Positions 38,149-42,430 of a stretch of DNA of 42,430 nt are shown here, piece after piece. The notes below the pieces were generated by a model that was not told where the DNA came from, did not search any database, and saw only the letters and a list, made by a program, of their open reading frames with translations. Origin of the DNA: an uncultured Lachnospiraceae bacterium (GTDB lineage Bacteria > Bacillota > Clostridia > Lachnospirales > Lachnospiraceae); contig CAJTRL010000029.1 in NCBI GenBank assembly GCA_910578715.1, forward strand, positions 1-42,430. Direction: 5' to 3'. Position numbers and translations under genes: made by a program. Position 1 is the stretch's first letter. Every line of letters begins with the position of its first letter.

Positions 38149-39096
38149 AAAATCGGCAGCATAACATTAGACAATTCCATCATACTTGCTCCGATGGCAG
38201 GCGTAACAGACCTGCCTTTTCGTCTGTTATGCAAAGAACAGGGAGCGGGGCTCGTCTGCATGGAGATGATAAGCGCCAAAGCGGTTCTTTACAAAAATAA
38301 AAATACGGAGTTGCTTCTGGAAATACATCCGGCGGAGGGGCCTGTTTCTTTGCAGTTATTCGGTTCCGACGCCGCCATTATGAGCGAAATCGCAAAACAG
38401 CTGGAAGAACGCCCTTTTTCCATACTGGATATCAATATGGGCTGCCCGGTGCCGAAAATCGTCAACAACGGGGAGGGTTCCGCGCTGATGAAGAATCCGA
38501 AGCTGGCGGGAGAAATTGTTTCCGCGGTTGCTCATGCGGTAAAAAAACCCGTTACGGTGAAAATCCGCAGCGGCTTCGATAAAGAACATATTAACGCGGT
38601 GGAAATGGCCAGAGTCCTTGAAGATGCGGGAGCTGCGGCAATTACGGTGCATGGGAGGACGAGGGAGCAGTTCTATGCGGGCAGTGCGGACTGGGAAATC
38701 ATTGCCAAAGTGAAAGAAGCCGTTTCCATTCCTGTCATCGGCAACGGGGATGTCACAGATGGGGAAAGCGCGGCCCGGATGCTCCGGCAGACCGGGTGCG
38801 ACGGCGTCATGGTCGGCCGGGCAGCCAGGGGAAATCCGTGGATTTTCCGGGAGATAAACGCCTATCTGAAAGACGGGACGGCGCTTCCTCCGAAAACCGA
38901 CGCGGAATGCCGGGAAACGATGTTGCGCCATGCAAGACTGCAGTTACAGTATAAAGGCGAATATACGGGCGTGCGCGAGATGCGCAAACATTTTTCCTGG
39001 TATACCGCCGGAATGCCCCATTCCGCCAGGCTTAGAGAACAGGCGAATACGCTGGAAAGTTTCGCTGCGCTGGAGGAATTAATCGGACAAATGTAG
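38134..39096 (+). CDS. dusB: tRNA-dihydrouridine synthase (DusB-like)
   Basis: A 320-residue FMN enzyme reducing uridines in the tRNA D-loop. The TIM-barrel start LAPMAGVTDLPFR, the catalytic Cys104 in NMGCPVPKI, RSGF, TVHGRTREQFYAG and GNGDVTD plus VGRAARGNPW (FMN phosphate) are all intact, matching the DusB class used by Gram-positives. The start is ATG 38134 (MVVIVKIG) or GTG 38146 within the cassette. It lies in the birA-DUF6145-dus-39110 run on one strand. Confidence 0.92.
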   Translation: MVVIVKIGSITLDNSIILAPMAGVTDLPFRLLCKEQGAGLVCMEMISAKAVLYKNKNTELLLEIHPAEGPVSLQLFGSDAAIMSEIAKQLEERPFSILDINMGCPVPKIVNNGEGSALMKNPKLAGEIVSAVAHAVKKPVTVKIRSGFDKEHINAVEMARVLEDAGAAAITVHGRTREQFYAGSADWEIIAKVKEAVSIPVIGNGDVTDGESAARMLRQTGCDGVMVGRAARGNPWIFREINAYLKDGTALPPKTDAECRETMLRHARLQLQYKGEYTGVREMRKHFSWYTAGMPHSARLREQANTLESFAALEELIGQM

Positions 39097-39109
39097 CGTA
39101 TATTCTCAT

Positions 39110-40237
39110 ATGGGAAACGAAACAATATTTTATTATGTTACGGAAGAAACGGTAACGGGCCTCCCGCAATCCGTGAAAAAATCCTTCTGGCAGAAAAGAC
39201 GGCTGGATTCCTTTGTGGTGGAAAAAGAAGAAATGACGGTTGTTGTTTTTTTAATTCCAAGACGACAAAAGGGATGGAAGACGGAAAAGCTGCTCCGGCT
39301 GATACAGGAAAGCGCGGAAAAACATCCACTGTATTTTCGCGGCGCAAAGATACTTGTGCAGCCTGAAATACAGCATATGCTGGCTTCAGAGGATAAAAAT
39401 AAGCAGGGTATTTCCGAAAATGCCGGGACGCGGGAGCGGTTCGGGCAGAATGATGCGCTTCTTTCCATATGTTTTCCGCTTTCGGAAAAAATGCTGCGGA
39501 AGCAGTTCCCCGTCAGGGGCGGAAAGGATTGGATGGCGGAAGGCCGGAGCCCGAAAGCCGGGACAGGGGAAATACATGGCCCGAAAGCCGGACCGGAATC
39601 GGTAGTGCTTTTGATGGGGGCCGTTTTTTTTCCGGAAGAACAATTGCAGCATTTTGCGGAAATGATAGGGCCTTATCTGCCCCGGGTCAATGCCCTTACA
39701 GTATTCTATGAGACGGAAGATACCTGGGATGAGAAAGCTATGGGAAGCGGGGAATACACCCAGGATGGGAAAAGTATGGGAAGCGAAGAATACGCCCGGG
39801 ATGGGAAAAGTATGGGAAGCGAAGAAGCCTGGCACGGGAAAGGCGGGAAAAGCAGCGAGAACGTCCAGGACGAAACGGCTGCGGAAAGCGGCCGGCCGAC
39901 AGAGGAAGAGCGGAATGCGTCACGTTTACGGGAAGTGATTCAGGAATATACGGACGGGCTTTATTATGAATACGGTCTGGTCAGCCGGATAATCTGCGGC
40001 ACGGAAGCCGCGGCCGGACAAAGCAGCCGCCCGTACGGACAAAGCCCTTCGCTGTTTCTGGACTATGGATATTCCGGAAAGCTGCCGTTTTCTATGTTAA
40101 AGCACGGCGGCATATATCTGGATATTGTTTCATCACAGGAAAAGGAAGCGTTATTTAGAAGAAAATACAGGGGAATTTTCTATCAGTCTCCCCGGAAATA
40201 CCTTGACACTATGGTAAAAAGTGGTTATGATAATTAA
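39110..40237 (+). CDS. Hypothetical protein with internal 12-residue repeats
   Basis: A 375-residue protein with no recognised domain. N-terminal (1-110) and C-terminal (265-375) parts look folded and conserved-like, for example TVVVFLIPRRQKGWKTEKLLRLIQE, LFLDYGYSGKLPFSMLKHGGIYLDIVSSQ and YRGIFYQSPRKYLDTMVKSGYDN. Between them is a low-complexity linker rich in Gly, Glu and Ser with three 12-residue repeats (DGKSMGSEEYAR type, 207-242). No signal peptide or membrane segment. No Shine-Dalgarno sequence is seen before the ATG; it starts 13 bp after the dus stop, so translational coupling is plausible. Similar proteins seem limited to Lachnospiraceae; function unknown. Confidence 0.68.
   Translation: MGNETIFYYVTEETVTGLPQSVKKSFWQKRRLDSFVVEKEEMTVVVFLIPRRQKGWKTEKLLRLIQESAEKHPLYFRGAKILVQPEIQHMLASEDKNKQGISENAGTRERFGQNDALLSICFPLSEKMLRKQFPVRGGKDWMAEGRSPKAGTGEIHGPKAGPESVVLLMGAVFFPEEQLQHFAEMIGPYLPRVNALTVFYETEDTWDEKAMGSGEYTQDGKSMGSEEYARDGKSMGSEEAWHGKGGKSSENVQDETAAESGRPTEEERNASRLREVIQEYTDGLYYEYGLVSRIICGTEAAAGQSSRPYGQSPSLFLDYGYSGKLPFSMLKHGGIYLDIVSSQEKEALFRRKYRGIFYQSPRKYLDTMVKSGYDN
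39728..39835 (+). repeat. 36-bp coding tandem repeat, three copies
   Basis: Three 36-bp units encode DEKAMGSGEYTQ, DGKSMGSEEYAR and DGKSMGSEEAWH. Units 2 and 3 are nearly identical at DNA level over their first 27 bases, indicating recent duplication in a disordered linker. Confidence 0.85.
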
Positions 40238-40296
40238 GTTAATCAGAGATTCTCTGAAAACAAAAACAAAGTAAGGGCAGGAAAGGGCGTATTGTC

Positions 40297-40779
40297 ATGG
40301 AAGAAAAAAAGAACATTTTAACCTATGAAGGTCTTAGAAAATATGAAGACGAGCTTCATGAATTAAAGGTTGTCAAACGCCAGGAAGTCGCACAGAAAAT
40401 CAAAGAGGCGAGAGAACAGGGAGACCTGTCTGAGAATGCGGAATACGATGCGGCGAAAGACGAGCAGCGCGATATCGAAGCGCGAATCGAGGAACTTGAG
40501 AAAATCCTGAAAAACGCGGAGGTCGTTGTGGAAGACGAGGTTGATTTGGACAAAATCAATATCGGCTGTCAGGTGACGATTCTCGATATGGAATATGCGG
40601 AAGAACTGGAATATAAAATCGTAGGTTCCACCGAGGCAAACAGCCTGAAAGGGAAGATTTCCAATGAATCACCGGTAGGAAAGGCGCTGATTGGAAGCAA
40701 AATCGGCGATGTTGTGGAAGTCGAAACACAGGCGGGCGTGCTGCAGTATAAAGTATTGGAGATTCAGCGGTCCAATTAA
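40297..40779 (+). CDS. greA: Transcription elongation factor GreA
   Basis: A 160-residue factor that restarts backtracked RNA polymerase by stimulating transcript cleavage. The N-terminal coiled coil (about 10-75) carries the tip motif GDLSENAEYDAAK with the acidic residues that enter the polymerase channel; the C-terminal FKBP-like domain includes SNESPVGKALIGSKIGDVVEV. Length is standard. GGAAAGGG precedes the ATG by about nine bases. It lies next to lysS, a neighbour pair common in Clostridia, and the two are probably cotranscribed. Confidence 0.96.
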   Translation: MEEKKNILTYEGLRKYEDELHELKVVKRQEVAQKIKEAREQGDLSENAEYDAAKDEQRDIEARIEELEKILKNAEVVVEDEVDLDKINIGCQVTILDMEYAEELEYKIVGSTEANSLKGKISNESPVGKALIGSKIGDVVEVETQAGVLQYKVLEIQRSN

Positions 40780-40834
40780 CATATTTTGACGATAGCGGAT
40801 GAAAGCCGCGCGCCGGACAATACGGCGGCAGACG

Positions 40835-40867
40835 GCGGACCGGGAGAAAGGCATGGGTGGCAGAATG
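40835..40867 (+). repeat. Start-site cassette, diverged copy at lysS
   Basis: Shares GCGGAC, the GRGAGAAAG purine block and GCATGG with the phoR copy. ATG 40853 and ATG 40865, 12 nt apart, are both in frame with lysS. Confidence 0.65.
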
Positions 40868-42376
40868 GCAGAACAACGGATTCAGGAAAACGGGCAGCAG
40901 GTTCAGGATATCAATCAGCTTCTGAAAGTGAGACGGGAAAAACTTGCGGCTTTACAGGAAAGCGGCAAAGACCCTTTTGCCATTACCAAATATGACGTGA
41001 CACATCACAGTCAGGAAATCAAAGATAATTTTGACGCATTGGAAGGACAGACCGTATCTATTGCAGGGCGCGTTATGTCCAAGCGCGTGATGGGAAAAGC
41101 ATCTTTTGGCAATGTACAGGATTTACAGGGAGATATCCAGACCTATGTGGCGCGGGACAGTGTCGGAGAGGAAGCCTATGCCGATTTCAAAAAATATGAT
41201 GTGGGAGACATCGTCGGCATCGAAGGAGAAGTTTTTAAGACCAAGACCGGAGAGATTTCCATTCATGCCGCCAAAGTGATTCTCCTATCCAAAAGTTTAC
41301 AAATACTGCCAGAAAAATATCACGGGCTTGTCAATACCGACATCCGTTACCGCCAGAGGTATACGGACCTGATTATGAATGCGGACGTGAAGAAAACCTT
41401 CGTCATGCGCTCCAAAATTATCAGCGCTATCAGACGTTATCTGGACGGACAGGGATTTCTGGAAGTGGAAACGCCGATGCTCGTATCGAATGCGGGAGGT
41501 GCGGCTGCACGGCCCTTTGAAACTCATTATAATGCGTTAGATGAAGACGTCAAGCTCCGCATTTCGCTGGAACTTTACTTAAAAAGACTGATTGTGGGCG
41601 GTATGGAAAGAGTCTACGAAATCGGGCGCGTTTTCCGAAACGAAGGTCTGGATACGAGACATAACCCGGAATTTACGCTGATGGAGCTGTATCAGGCATA
41701 TACGGATTATAACGGCATGATGGAGCTGACGGAAAACATGTTCCGCCATGTGGCAGAAGAAGTCTGCGGAACAACGCTGATTCCGTATGGCGATGCGGAA
41801 ATTGACTTAGGAAAGCCGTTTGCCCGGATGACGATGACGGAAGCCGTGAAGAAATACGCGGGCGTTGATTTTGACGAAATCAAAGATACGGACGAAGCGA
41901 AAAAGATTGCGGACGAAAAGGGCGTTCATTATGAAGAACGGCATAAAAAGGGAGATATCCTGAACCTGTTCTTTGAAGAATTTGTGGAAGAACATCTGGT
42001 ACAGCCCACATTTATTACCGACCACCCGATAGAGATTTCTCCTCTTACCAAGAAAAAGCCGGACAAGCCGGACTATGTGGAACGGTTTGAGCTGTTTATT
42101 ACATGCCGCGAGATGTGCAATGCTTACTCGGAGCTGAACGACCCTATCGACCAGCGGGAGCGCTTTAAGGCACAGGAAGAAGCCTTTGCGGCTGGAGATG
42201 AAGAAGCGAACCATACCGACGAAGATTTCCTGAATGCACTCGATATCGGCATGCCGCCGACGGGAGGCATCGGTTACGGCATCGACAGGCTGGTAATGCT
42301 GTTGACTAATTCTCCGGCAATCAGAGATGTGCTTTTGTTCCCGACGATGAAAACGCTTGGCAAAGAAAACCAGTAA
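40853..42376 (+). CDS. lysS: Lysyl-tRNA synthetase, class II
   Basis: A 507-residue enzyme (503 from the second ATG) charging tRNA-Lys. The N-terminal OB-fold anticodon-binding domain (about 60-150: VSIAGRVMSKRVMGKASFGNVQDLQGDIQTYV) is followed by the class II core: motif 1 region RRYLDGQGFLEVETPML, motif 2 FRNEGLDTRHNPEFTLMELYQAY and motif 3 GIGYGIDRLVMLL. Length fits bacterial LysRS. The longer frame from 40799 has no ribosome site; GGGAG six bases before ATG 40853 supports that start. Final gene of the window; 54 bp after its stop hold no recognisable feature. Confidence 0.95.
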   Translation: MGGRMAEQRIQENGQQVQDINQLLKVRREKLAALQESGKDPFAITKYDVTHHSQEIKDNFDALEGQTVSIAGRVMSKRVMGKASFGNVQDLQGDIQTYVARDSVGEEAYADFKKYDVGDIVGIEGEVFKTKTGEISIHAAKVILLSKSLQILPEKYHGLVNTDIRYRQRYTDLIMNADVKKTFVMRSKIISAIRRYLDGQGFLEVETPMLVSNAGGAAARPFETHYNALDEDVKLRISLELYLKRLIVGGMERVYEIGRVFRNEGLDTRHNPEFTLMELYQAYTDYNGMMELTENMFRHVAEEVCGTTLIPYGDAEIDLGKPFARMTMTEAVKKYAGVDFDEIKDTDEAKKIADEKGVHYEERHKKGDILNLFFEEFVEEHLVQPTFITDHPIEISPLTKKKPDKPDYVERFELFITCREMCNAYSELNDPIDQRERFKAQEEAFAAGDEEANHTDEDFLNALDIGMPPTGGIGYGIDRLVMLLTNSPAIRDVLLFPTMKTLGKENQ

Positions 42377-42430
42377 AATCAAATGTTTACGGTTAGAGGG
42401 AAGTAATTTCAGATTAGGCGGTATAGCCCC

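Overview
The window looks like chromosomal DNA of a Lachnospiraceae-type Clostridium. It has mid GC, strong AGGAGG-like ribosome sites, an S-box (SAM-I) leader before metK and a small Lachnospiraceae-type protein (DUF6145-like). Cell-wall hydrolases of the LysM/G5/M23 and SleB/CwlJ classes fit a Gram-positive cell that may sporulate. No rRNA, tRNA, phage, insertion-sequence transposase or CRISPR array was seen. Assignments rest on motif recognition; no database search was run.

Layout. 1-2.5 kb: an Rpn-like PD-(D/E)XK protein and a hemolysin III/PAQR protein, both on the minus strand, then a 172-bp structured palindromic element. 2.5-6.0 kb: an OmpR-type regulator, a short sensor kinase, and a BcrA/LanF-like ABC ATPase with its permease, probably an antimicrobial-peptide sensing and resistance module. 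6.0-12.7 kb: small accessory genes, namely an 88-aa protein, a DUF6020-like membrane protein with a predicted leaderless mRNA, a RelQ-type alarmone synthetase, a histidine phosphatase, a tail-anchored hendecad coiled-coil protein, a flavin reductase and Y-family polymerase dinB. 12.8-19.5 kb: a complete phosphate regulon pstS-pstC-pstA-pstB-phoU-phoP-phoR with a candidate Pho box; PstS has its two halves in swapped order. 19.6-30.3 kb: LysM-G5-M23 peptidase, murA, SAM riboswitch-metK, dnaE, pfkA and a SpoU/TrmH methyltransferase, with palindromic repeats between genes. 30.4-35.5 kb: proC, a SleB-like hydrolase, a second Rpn-like nuclease, an NfeD/SPFH pair and a GyrI-like protein. 35.6-42.4 kb: argF, birA, a DUF6145-like gene, dus, a repeat-bearing hypothetical gene, greA and lysS.

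The most unusual signal is a translation-start cassette of about 40 bp. It is identical over 42 bp at phoR and birA, 18.8 kb apart, and recognisable in diverged form at pfkA, dus and lysS. Each copy places an ATG right after AAAGGC or AGGGGC, with a second start codon 11-12 nt downstream. Other notable points are the permuted PstS, an 83-bp-period palindromic repeat with an inverted copy 8 kb away, the structured element at 2244-2415, and the leaderless promoter-start arrangement at 6460.
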